Shown: positions 52,030-59,345 of the stretch, piece by piece
How positions within the stretch are numbered: position 1 is the first letter of the stretch
Layout of the letters: each line of letters begins with the position of its first letter
From: GCA-2720975 sp964467985
Lineage (GTDB): Bacteria; Planctomycetota; UBA1135; GCA-002686595
Reading direction: 5' to 3'
Assembly: GCA_964467985.1 (NCBI GenBank)
Contig: CAYXTP010000003.1
Coordinates: 186,001-250,000, forward strand
DNA length: 64,000 bases
The notes under the pieces: generated by a model
The model's database searches: none
What the model was told of the DNA's origin: nothing
What the model saw: only the letters and a program-made list of their open reading frames with translations
Translations under genes and position numbers: made by a program

Positions 52030-53199
52030 CTACTGGAACACGTCCGGGAGTATGGAGTCCAGGTCCAAAGCGACACGGGACTTGAAGGTGGCGTGTGGAG
52101 TCTTGCCCTGGGCGCAGGACTGGATCATCTCGTGCAGCAGGTCGGCGCCAAAATTCTCTTCCAGATAGGCGACGAAGAGCAAAGATTGGGCGTAGGCGCG
52201 TTCGACTTCCTTGGGGTCGGTCCAAGAGGCCAGGGAACCGTTCAAGCGCTCGAGGGGGAAGGGCTGGGCACCACCCATGGACTTGCGGGCGCGTTCCAAG
52301 CCGAGGGCGTCTGGGCCCGCTCTTCCGTTTTCCAACCACTGGGCAAGGCCCTCGTTGAGCCAGCCCGGAACCGAAGCTCCTCCGGCCACGTGCACGAAGG
52401 CGTGTAACAATTCGTGACGCAAGACACCCAGGACCCGAGGCAGTTCCCGTGAGAGGTCCGTGACGGGCACCCGAATGGTCCCGTCGTAGATGCCCCCGGC
52501 CCAGGCCCCTACGCGCGTCACCTGGCTGAATCCCTCTTGGGTGTAGATCACGACGCGGATGGGCTGGCTGTGGTCAGCGGGCCGCGTGACAAACCATTCC
52601 CCGTACTCCTGGTACGCGTTTTCCAACACTTCGACCAAGGTCTCCACATCTGCCTGCAATTCCTCGCGCGTCAAGTCGAACGCCAGCTGGAAGTGCAGCG
52701 TCTCCCGATTGTAGAAGCCATCTTCGGCCTCCTCACTGCGCTCGTAACGAGCGAGCAGGTCGGCCAGCTCGAGACGCTCGGGGTGCAGCTGCAGCGCTTC
52801 TTCAAGCAACTCGATGGACCGCTTGCGATCGAAGAGGTCGCCGGTGTGAATCGACGTCGCCCAGCGGGCGTAGGTCTCGGCCAAGTTGTGAGCGAAGATC
52901 ACCTCGTCCGGCCGTTCGGCCAGGCAAGCGGCGAAGTGCTCGGCGGCCGCTTTGAAGTCACCCTTCTCAAGGGCCACGATGCCGGACTTGTTACGCGCTA
53001 CCCAGGCAGGGGCCAGCAGAGAGGGGATTCCACCGGATTGCACGGCGCTTGGAATCGCGGCGGCGGCGGGATCGACTTGCTGGGTGACCGGTCGCTCCGC
53101 CAGGCCCTTGGGTGCTCGAAAACGATCCAAGAACTGGCGCCCCAACAGGAGCACGATCAGGGCCAACAAGCCCGCGATGACTGTGAATCTGAACCTCAT
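52030..53199 (-). CDS. TPR protein with a gluzincin (MA clan) peptidase domain
   Basis: The 389-residue product has an N-terminal membrane helix (about residues 6-20) that may act as a signal anchor. TPR-like helices follow at about 65-160 (VALEKGDFKAAAEHFAACLAERPDEV). The peptidase-MA-like domain has HELLH at 262-266 and Glu283 in WLNEGLAQWLE, the expected third zinc ligand. A periplasmic zinc protease or inactive relative is likely; the catalytic Glu263 is present. The start overlaps the cysteine-cluster gene by four bases (ATGA), so they are co-translated. The substrate is unknown. Confidence 0.82.
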   Translation of the reverse strand: MRFRFTVIAGLLALIVLLLGRQFLDRFRAPKGLAERPVTQQVDPAAAAIPSAVQSGGIPSLLAPAWVARNKSGIVALEKGDFKAAAEHFAACLAERPDEVIFAHNLAETYARWATSIHTGDLFDRKRSIELLEEALQLHPERLELADLLARYERSEEAEDGFYNRETLHFQLAFDLTREELQADVETLVEVLENAYQEYGEWFVTRPADHSQPIRVVIYTQEGFSQVTRVGAWAGGIYDGTIRVPVTDLSRELPRVLGVLRHELLHAFVHVAGGASVPGWLNEGLAQWLENGRAGPDALGLERARKSMGGAQPFPLERLNGSLASWTDPKEVERAYAQSLLFVAYLEENFGADLLHEMIQSCAQGKTPHATFKSRVALDLDSILPDVFQ

Positions 53200-54065
53200 T
53201 CCGGGCGCTCTCCAGTGCCGATCCCGCGTGCCGCCAGCATAGCGGGGAAGAGACCGTAGCTGGCAGGATAGCCGAGGCTGGACTCGAGCGCTCGCACGCG
53301 AGCGAGGTAGGTCTCGTGCAGGGACTCCAAGTCATCGCGCGTCGTCACATCGCAGTAGTAGGTGCGACACCCGAGTGCCCGCCCACGGCGTGCCGTGCAG
53401 ATCCCTTCCACATGGTAGGGGCAGCGACCGGGAGCTTCCGGTTCTGAAGCCTGGGGGTGAATCTCGGCCGCGTAGTCCGTCTCGAGACCTGTGGCGTACA
53501 GCTCGTGCTCGGCTTCTTCGAATCGGCAACACAAACCACTCATCTCGCAGCGCGGCGAGAGGGCCTCGACCTCAGCGTCCAGTTCCGCGTAAAGGACGGC
53601 GAGCTGCTCAAAGGCTTGGGCGCGGCGCTCTTCAGACACGACCGCGGCCATGCCCGGACAAACGGCACGCGCTCGTTCGAACGCGTCGGAATCGTTCAGG
53701 ATGCTCGGCCAGTACGGAAAGGAACGGCAATGGTCGGGGCGCCGTTCATAGACGGTGCAATCACGAGAACCTTCGAGCAGAACACAACGGCCCTGCTGCT
53801 CGCGTAGGGAAGCGCGCAGCTCACCGGTGGTGGGGTCGGGGACTTGGCGCACGTATCTCGCGAAGAAGGCCTCGGGCTCCATCTCAAGCGCGGCGGCCAA
53901 GGCCTCGGCCTCGCCTTCTGCGAGCCAAACGTAGCCCTCCCCCACCGTGCAGCAACGGCCCGACCGTTGGCACTTGAAGCGAAAGGGCACTTGGCCCTTG
54001 AGGCCTGGGTCTTGCTCAGCGTCTGGATGACCCAGGTGCAAGTCGTCCGTATCCGGTTCTGTCAT
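53196..54065 (-). CDS. YkgJ-family cysteine-cluster protein with duplicated cluster
   Basis: The 289-residue product belongs to the YkgJ (CxxxxxCC) family, small proteins thought to bind zinc or an iron-sulfur centre. It holds two such clusters: CQRSGRCC near residue 32 and CEMSGLCC near residue 173. Each is followed by further Cys (YERRPDHCRSFPYWPS after the first; CPYHVEGICTARRGRALGCRTYYC after the second). Most family members have one set, so this looks like an internal duplication. There is no signal peptide. It lies 15 bases downstream of the Ser/Thr kinase gene and overlaps the peptidase gene, giving a three-gene unit. Confidence 0.83.
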   Translation of the reverse strand: MTEPDTDDLHLGHPDAEQDPGLKGQVPFRFKCQRSGRCCTVGEGYVWLAEGEAEALAAALEMEPEAFFARYVRQVPDPTTGELRASLREQQGRCVLLEGSRDCTVYERRPDHCRSFPYWPSILNDSDAFERARAVCPGMAAVVSEERRAQAFEQLAVLYAELDAEVEALSPRCEMSGLCCRFEEAEHELYATGLETDYAAEIHPQASEPEAPGRCPYHVEGICTARRGRALGCRTYYCDVTTRDDLESLHETYLARVRALESSLGYPASYGLFPAMLAARGIGTGERPE

Positions 54066-54080
54066 GCCCCTTCAGTCTCC

Positions 54081-55160
54081 CTATTGGCGCCCCGGGGAGT
54101 TCCTGCGCCGGATACCTGTGCGGGATTTCGCTCGGCTCGATTCGGGCGCGCTGAAGTCGAGATCTTGAAAGCCCTTGAGCAGACCACGCACTTCGTTCAA
54201 GAACTCGTCCCAAGACTGGAAGCGCACGTCCGCGTCCTTGGCCATCATCTTCTCGATGATGAAGTGCAAGTGGGGCGAGAATTCCTTGCTCTTGAGTTCG
54301 GGGCTCTTGAGGTTCTCCATGACCGCTTTGCGCAAAGTGTCCTCGTCGCCCTCGCCCTCGAACGGCAGTCGTCCAACCACCAATTGAAAGAGGGTCACGC
54401 CTAGGCTGTAGACATCCCCTCGGATGTCGGCGCAGGCCCCGCCCTCGGCTTGATTGGGGTCCAAGTAAGCAACCGTGCCCACGGCTGAGTTCTCGGGGTT
54501 GCGCTCGTCCGGACGTGCGCAGAACCCTAGGTCGATGAGCTTCACCTCACCACCTGGGGCCAGCATGATGTTGCCTGGTTTCACATCTCGGTGGACCAGA
54601 TCGTTGGTGGACATGTACTCCAGCACGTCAGCCACCGCGAGGATGATCTTGAGCGCTTGCTCCTCCGAAAAGGACTGGCCCTTGTCCAGGATTTCCAACA
54701 GCGTGCTGCCCTCAACGAGTTCTTGTCGGCACAGATACGTGTCGCCACTGCGGTTGACTCCGAAGCCGCGCACCAATCCGGGGTGATCGAGCTTCTCCAA
54801 TAAGCGCGCCTCCCTCACGAACGCGTCACGCTGGGCCTTGTCTTCGGTGCAACGCCGATTGAGCACCTTCATGGCGATCACCCGGCCGCTCTTGCGTTCC
54901 TGGGCGCGGAACACATCGGCCGTACCGCCGGAACCAAGCAGCCCCAAGACCTCGATGCCAGGAATCTCCGGCTCTTCCCCTGCACGCGTACGACGTAGTT
55001 TCTGAACATGCTGCGCGTCCCAACCCAGTTCGCTCTGGAGCAAGCCGTCGAGGTCCTGGCCGGCCTTGAGCGGCCCCAGCAGAGGCTCCGCCACACCGCG
55101 AGTGAGGTACCCGCGGTGCACGAGGAGGGCCAGGAAGCGGGCGTCGTCTTGGGGGCTCAT
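54081..55160 (-). CDS. Ser/Thr protein kinase (Hanks type), cytoplasmic
   Basis: The ATG at 55160 gives 359 residues. The kinase domain has GSGGTADVF (Gly loop), Lys98 in AMKVLNR, the catalytic loop HRDVKPGNIML at about 190 and DLG (in place of DFG) at about 210. The activation segment holds GTVAYLDPNQAEG and the DVYSLGVTLFQLV helix closes the core. Residues of about 5-60 form a small helical module resembling the N-terminal domain of GspE/PilB ATPases (GYLTRGVAEPLLGPL and ELGWDAQHV). There is no membrane helix. The C-terminus ends in a short basic Arg/Ser tail. The upstream frame to 55238 runs into the divergent promoter and is rejected. Confidence 0.9.
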   Translation of the reverse strand: MSPQDDARFLALLVHRGYLTRGVAEPLLGPLKAGQDLDGLLQSELGWDAQHVQKLRRTRAGEEPEIPGIEVLGLLGSGGTADVFRAQERKSGRVIAMKVLNRRCTEDKAQRDAFVREARLLEKLDHPGLVRGFGVNRSGDTYLCRQELVEGSTLLEILDKGQSFSEEQALKIILAVADVLEYMSTNDLVHRDVKPGNIMLAPGGEVKLIDLGFCARPDERNPENSAVGTVAYLDPNQAEGGACADIRGDVYSLGVTLFQLVVGRLPFEGEGDEDTLRKAVMENLKSPELKSKEFSPHLHFIIEKMMAKDADVRFQSWDEFLNEVRGLLKGFQDLDFSAPESSRAKSRTGIRRRNSPGRQ

Positions 55161-55230
55161 TCGAATCGTGTCGGGGCAAAGGGCAATGGGACGCAGTGTA
55201 GCACCGGAAGTCCATGCTACCGTAGTCGTC

Positions 55231-57195
55231 ATGGTCACTTACCACACTAGGAGCTTCGTTCTACATAGCACACTCGTCCTTCTCACCTGCACTTCGGCGG
55301 CAGCACAGGATCCCGATCGGCTTCAAACGGACCGACCCGGAAAGCAACTGCTCGACGTCCCGGTGGAAGATGATGCCTTTACCTTTGCCGTCTTCGGTGA
55401 CCGCACTGGAGGCCCAGCCGACGGCGTGAAGATCCTGGCGGAGGCCGTGGAGGAAGTGAACCTGGTGCACCCCGACCTGGTGATGACCGTTGGGGATCTG
55501 GTCAATGGCTACAACACGACGCCCGAGTGGATGGCCCAGATGACTGAGTTCACGGGCATCATGAATGGCCTGATCTGCCCGTGGTACCCAGTGGCTGGCA
55601 ACCACGATGTGTATTGGAGAGGCGCGAATCGGCCTGACCGGGAACACGAAACCGACTACGAAGCGCACTTCGGGCCTCTGTGGTACGCCCTGCGACACAA
55701 GGACTGCTGGTTCTTGTGTCTCTATACCGACGAGGGAAACCCTGAAACCGGAGAGAGAAACTTCAACAAGCCCGATTGTCAGCGCATGAGCCCGGAACAG
55801 CTGGCTTTTTTGGACAGCGCTCTGCAGCGCGCATCCGGAGCACGTCACGTCTTTGTCTTCTTGCACCACCCGCGCTGGTTGGGTGGCAACTACGGGGACG
55901 ACTGGGAGAAAGTACACAAGCGCCTGGTCGCCGCTGGCAACGTGACCGCTGTGTTCGCTGGACATATCCACCGCATGGTGCACAGCGGCGTGCGCGACGG
56001 CATCGAGTACATGACCCTGGCCACCGTGGGCGGTTCGCAATCGGGCGTGGCGCCCGAGGCCGGATTCTTGCACCACTGGAACCTGGTCACCGTTCGTGAT
56101 GACGGCATCGCCGTTTCGACCTTTCCCGTGGGAGCGGCGATGGACCCGCGCAAGATCACCCGCGAGGTCAGCGATCAGGTCCGTGCGCTGGGGAGTGGCC
56201 TGCGCTTGAATGTGCTTTCGGCCCCGACGATCGACGCCCAAGGAGCCGTGGATGGCGATCTTGTGCTGGCGGTCACCAACCCCCAAGCCGCCCCGATTGA
56301 AGTCCAGATCGGCCTCGAGAGTGCGGACTCGCGCTGGGTGTTCCTGAGGGAGCATCACCACGCGCGACTCGAGCAGGGACAGACAACTCAATTTAGGGCC
56401 CTGGCGCTTCACCCACGCTCGAAGCTCGACGCCGGATTGCGATTCCCGGTGGCTCAGCTGCAAGCCGACTACTTGGGCGAGGGAATTCGAATCTCGCTGC
56501 CGCCCAAATCGATCGAACTGCCCATTTCCTTGGACGCGACCACCGATGCCCTGGCCCCCGTGCCCCCCGGAATGGACTTCGCCTTGCGCTTGAATGGCCG
56601 CGACGACGCTTTGGTCCTTGGGAGCCAGTCCGTCGACTTACCGGACGGACCGTTCACTTTGGAAACATGGCTGCAAGCAGAGAGTTTCGGAGAACGAACA
56701 GGTCTTCTGTGCAAGACGGAGGAATCGGAGTTCGGGATCTTCGTCAACAGGGGCCAGCCCAGCTTCAGCGTTCACTTGAACGGGACCTATGTGGAAGTCA
56801 AGTCCGCCTCTCCCGTGTTGGAGGTCGGCAGGTGGCAGCATCTCGCGGGTGTCTTCGATGGCTCGGAGTTGCGCTTGTATCTGGATGGCCAGCAGATTGC
56901 GGCTGGGCCAGGCAGTGGTCAGCGCACGCGCAATTCGCTGCCCTTCATGATCGGCGCGGATGTGGATGCGAATGGACGCGCCACTTCGTTCTTTCACGGC
57001 AGCCTTGACGCTGTCCATCTCTCTGTCGGAGCTCGCTACGAGGCGCCATTCGTCCCAGCGGCGAGACCGGTCGCAGACGAAGCCTCGCGCCTCCTGCTGC
57101 AATTCGACGGATTCCTGGGCCCCTGGACGTTGGACTCTTCCGCCGCCGCAGCCCACCCTCGCGTGCAAGGCCGCCCCGGGCTGAAGGCCCGCTAG
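55231..57195 (+). CDS. Exported metallophosphoesterase with C-terminal LamG-like domain
   Basis: The ATG at 55231 gives 654 residues with a signal peptide ending near AAAQD. The calcineurin-like domain shows FGDRTGG (Asp57), MTVGDLVNG (Asp89), GNHD at 123-126, a FLHHPRW histidine and GHIHR. The first motif reads GDR where many family members have GDxH, so one metal ligand may differ. A middle beta-rich region of about 200 residues follows. From about 450 a LamG-like domain runs to the end (FALRLNGRDDAL, FTLETWLQAESF, LEVGRWQHLAGVFDG, LRLYLDGQQIA). The secreted protein is likely a phosphodiesterase or phosphatase. It is divergent from the kinase gene by 70 bases. Confidence 0.87.
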   Translation: MVTYHTRSFVLHSTLVLLTCTSAAAQDPDRLQTDRPGKQLLDVPVEDDAFTFAVFGDRTGGPADGVKILAEAVEEVNLVHPDLVMTVGDLVNGYNTTPEWMAQMTEFTGIMNGLICPWYPVAGNHDVYWRGANRPDREHETDYEAHFGPLWYALRHKDCWFLCLYTDEGNPETGERNFNKPDCQRMSPEQLAFLDSALQRASGARHVFVFLHHPRWLGGNYGDDWEKVHKRLVAAGNVTAVFAGHIHRMVHSGVRDGIEYMTLATVGGSQSGVAPEAGFLHHWNLVTVRDDGIAVSTFPVGAAMDPRKITREVSDQVRALGSGLRLNVLSAPTIDAQGAVDGDLVLAVTNPQAAPIEVQIGLESADSRWVFLREHHHARLEQGQTTQFRALALHPRSKLDAGLRFPVAQLQADYLGEGIRISLPPKSIELPISLDATTDALAPVPPGMDFALRLNGRDDALVLGSQSVDLPDGPFTLETWLQAESFGERTGLLCKTEESEFGIFVNRGQPSFSVHLNGTYVEVKSASPVLEVGRWQHLAGVFDGSELRLYLDGQQIAAGPGSGQRTRNSLPFMIGADVDANGRATSFFHGSLDAVHLSVGARYEAPFVPAARPVADEASRLLLQFDGFLGPWTLDSSAAAAHPRVQGRPGLKAR

Positions 57196-57263
57196 CCAAC
57201 CACCCAGAAGCCCCTCCTGAGGACGAGAGTTCCTGAGCGACGCGAGCCGACACACATCTTGCG

Positions 57264-57791
57264 CTACTTCTCTTTCTTCGCCCGCTTGTCCTTCTTGTTC
57301 TGCTTCTCTTGCTTGCCCGTTTTCTTGGTGTCCCCCTGCTTGCCGAGGGGGCCCCATCCTGAGGGTACGAACCCGTGCGTGTTGCCCCAGCCACCCTCCT
57401 TCTTGGTGGTCTTGGTGCCGTCAGAGATGGCCGAGATGTGGATCGACGTGACTCGTACTACGGGTGTCTGGTGCAAGGGGTCCGGCACGAATGCATCCGC
57501 CCACGCATCGGTTTCGAACGCGGATGAGGACGGCAAGAACCCCTTGACCACGAGCGCGGTGTGAATCGAGCCGAAGTCTGCAGGCAGGGATTTCTTGCTC
57601 TGCATCACGGCGTTGTAGCTCTGAATGGCCGTGTTGAGGATGGCTAGGCGCTCAAGAGTCTCAGCGCGCCGCAGCATGGTGACGTCGAGCGACAGCTCAA
57701 TGTCGTCGCCCCGCCGATCTCCCGATCTGGCCCCTGGCTCGTAATCCTGAGCACGTCTCCGACAGGATCCAAGACATAGCTGCGTGACCAA
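57264..57791 (-). CDS. C-terminal part of a GspG-like pilin, out of frame with its N-terminus
   Basis: This frame (175 codons as open) has no plausible start of its own, and its first 25 residues are non-coding in style. From about 57708 leftward the protein reads GDDIELSLDVTMLRRAETLERLAILNTAIQSYNAVM. It continues into a domain of about 100 residues and ends in a strongly basic tail of Lys, Lys/Gln and Lys/Arg. Its first good residues, GDDIELS, directly continue the SQGPDREIGG that ends the upstream pilin frame. Together they restore the calcium-loop motif of GspG (SxGPDxxxGxDDI). One extra G in the C-run at 57709-57712 (plus strand) would join the frames into a protein of about 294 residues. 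Confidence 0.6.
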   Translation of the reverse strand: MVTQLCLGSCRRRAQDYEPGARSGDRRGDDIELSLDVTMLRRAETLERLAILNTAIQSYNAVMQSKKSLPADFGSIHTALVVKGFLPSSSAFETDAWADAFVPDPLHQTPVVRVTSIHISAISDGTKTTKKEGGWGNTHGFVPSGWGPLGKQGDTKKTGKQEKQNKKDKRAKKEK

Positions 57792-58147
57792 CCGTCAACC
57801 TCGTAGCCACGGAGCCCGGAAATCGAGTCGTTGAATGAGCCGGGTAGATAGGGTCCCGACCACCCGGCGATGCCCGTGTCCACGAGCAAGTCAGCGACCT
57901 GGTGGGGCAGCGCCCATGTATCTTCGAACATGGCTGCGGTGGCATCAGAGAGTGCCTGGATCTCTACTCTCGTCGCCTTGGCGTGACTGCGATCCAGAAC
58001 AGTCTTGGTCACGGGGATGGCAACGCCTGCCAACACACTCATGATCGTGAGCACGATCACGATTTCAATCAGACTGAACCCCGAGCGTCGGCCAGTGGTC
58101 TGCGGGGCCCAGCTCTGGGTGGATCGGGTAGGTCGATGTACGCGCAT
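57644..58147 (-). CDS. GspG-like pseudopilin, N-terminal part (frameshifted or ending early)
   Basis: The ATG at 58147 begins four bases after the gspF stop and gives 167 residues as read. The leader ends in RRSG, then FSLIEIVIVLTIMSVLAGVAIPV with Glu at +5, and the phrases LPHQVADLLVDTGIAGWSGPYLPG and DGWSRSYVLDPVGD match GspG. The sequence ends SQGPDREIGG and then switches to an unrelated Cys/Ser-rich tail. The downstream frame supplies the missing DDIELS, so a single-base change in the G-run is likely. The alternative upstream start at 58402 lies antisense-like within gspF and is rejected. It is the last gene of the second T2SS operon. Confidence 0.75.
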   Translation of the reverse strand: MRVHRPTRSTQSWAPQTTGRRSGFSLIEIVIVLTIMSVLAGVAIPVTKTVLDRSHAKATRVEIQALSDATAAMFEDTWALPHQVADLLVDTGIAGWSGPYLPGSFNDSISGLRGYEVDGWSRSYVLDPVGDVLRITSQGPDREIGGATTLSCRSTSPCCGALRLLSA

Positions 58148-58151
58148 GGGG

Positions 58152-59345
58152 TCACATATTCTCGTAGAGGGAGAGCATGGGGAGGATGGCCGCGAGGAGA
58201 ATGAAAGCAACCGCGCCGCCTGCACAAACCAGGATGGCCGGTTCGAGAATGGCCAGGAACCACTGGACCATGCGGGGCACTTCCTTGTCGTAGTACCCGG
58301 AGAGCTGAGACAGGCAGACATCGAGTTCGCCCGTGTCTTCGCCCACGCTCGCCATTTGCACGAGCAGTGGGTCCATGGGAACCTGCTTCTCAAGCGCTTC
58401 ACTCAAGCGGTCACCCTTGGCAACCCGCTCCCGAACCTCTTCGAAACTGGCCTGGTAGGCCTTGTTGCCACAGGCTGAACTGGAGACGTCTATCATGCTC
58501 AGGACGTCGCAGCCCGCATCTTGCAGCGTCGATGCCGTCCGGGCGAAGCGGGAGACCGCGAGCATTGAAAGCAAGTCGCCCAGGCGTGGAATGCGGAGCA
58601 GCATGCGACTGCAGGCAGTAGCCGTAGGCTTGTGCCTCAACGCCGCCAGGGTTCCGCCCACGACGAGGGCAAGCCCGCCCGCCAGCAAGACGCCGTGGTC
58701 CACAAGCAAGTCCGACAAGCCCATCAAGAAGAGCGTCGGTCCCGGCATGCTCTCCTCGCCACCCGGCATCATGGCGATGATACGGGGCACCAGAAAGGTG
58801 ATCATGAGCACGATGAGCGCGCTGATCGCGACCATCAACATGAAGGGGTAGAAGAGCGCCTGGACGGTCGTCGATCGGATCTCTGCACACCACTCCAGGA
58901 ACTTGGCCTGACTGCTGAGCACGGACGGCAGCGCGCCAGTCATCTCGCCAGCCCTTACGGAAGACCGGTAGACCGCACTGAAGGAATCCGGGAACTGCGC
59001 CAAGGCCTCCGACAGCGACCCTCCCCCCTCGATCGAATCAGCAATGCGAGAGATGAGTTCCCGCCCACCCTCCGACCGCATCTGCGGCGCCAGGCCTTGC
59101 AGGGCACCGAGGATTGGAACACCTGCCCCCAGTAGGGTCGCAAGCTGGGTGGTCATCGTCACAAGCTCCCGCGCGGAGAGCTTGACGTGTTTGGCGCTGT
59201 GTTTGGCTCCGACGACCTTGGCCCTCGTAAGGGCCAGACCCATGGCCTCGAGCTCGCGGTCGAGCGCGAGCTCATCGGCGGCAGTCAGGACGCCTGTGAC
59301 GAGAGCCATGTCGACTCCGCGTGCTTGGTATTCAAAGGCCTTCAA
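58152..59345 (-). CDS. gspF: T2SS/type IV pilus platform protein GspF
   Basis: GspF (PilC) is the polytopic inner-membrane platform of the T2SS or pilus motor. The 397-residue product starts at a TTG (KAFEYQAR matches the usual GspF start), 14 bases inside the end of gspE, with GAGG six bases upstream. It has two copies of the T2SSF domain: LVTMTTQLATLLGAGVPILGALQGL and RFARTASTLQDAGCDVLSMIDV. Three hydrophobic helices lie at about 165-190, 220-240 and 365-390. Its position after gspE and before the pilin gene is standard. Confidence 0.93.
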   Translation of the reverse strand: MKAFEYQARGVDMALVTGVLTAADELALDRELEAMGLALTRAKVVGAKHSAKHVKLSARELVTMTTQLATLLGAGVPILGALQGLAPQMRSEGGRELISRIADSIEGGGSLSEALAQFPDSFSAVYRSSVRAGEMTGALPSVLSSQAKFLEWCAEIRSTTVQALFYPFMLMVAISALIVLMITFLVPRIIAMMPGGEESMPGPTLFLMGLSDLLVDHGVLLAGGLALVVGGTLAALRHKPTATACSRMLLRIPRLGDLLSMLAVSRFARTASTLQDAGCDVLSMIDVSSSACGNKAYQASFEEVRERVAKGDRLSEALEKQVPMDPLLVQMASVGEDTGELDVCLSQLSGYYDKEVPRMVQWFLAILEPAILVCAGGAVAFILLAAILPMLSLYENM

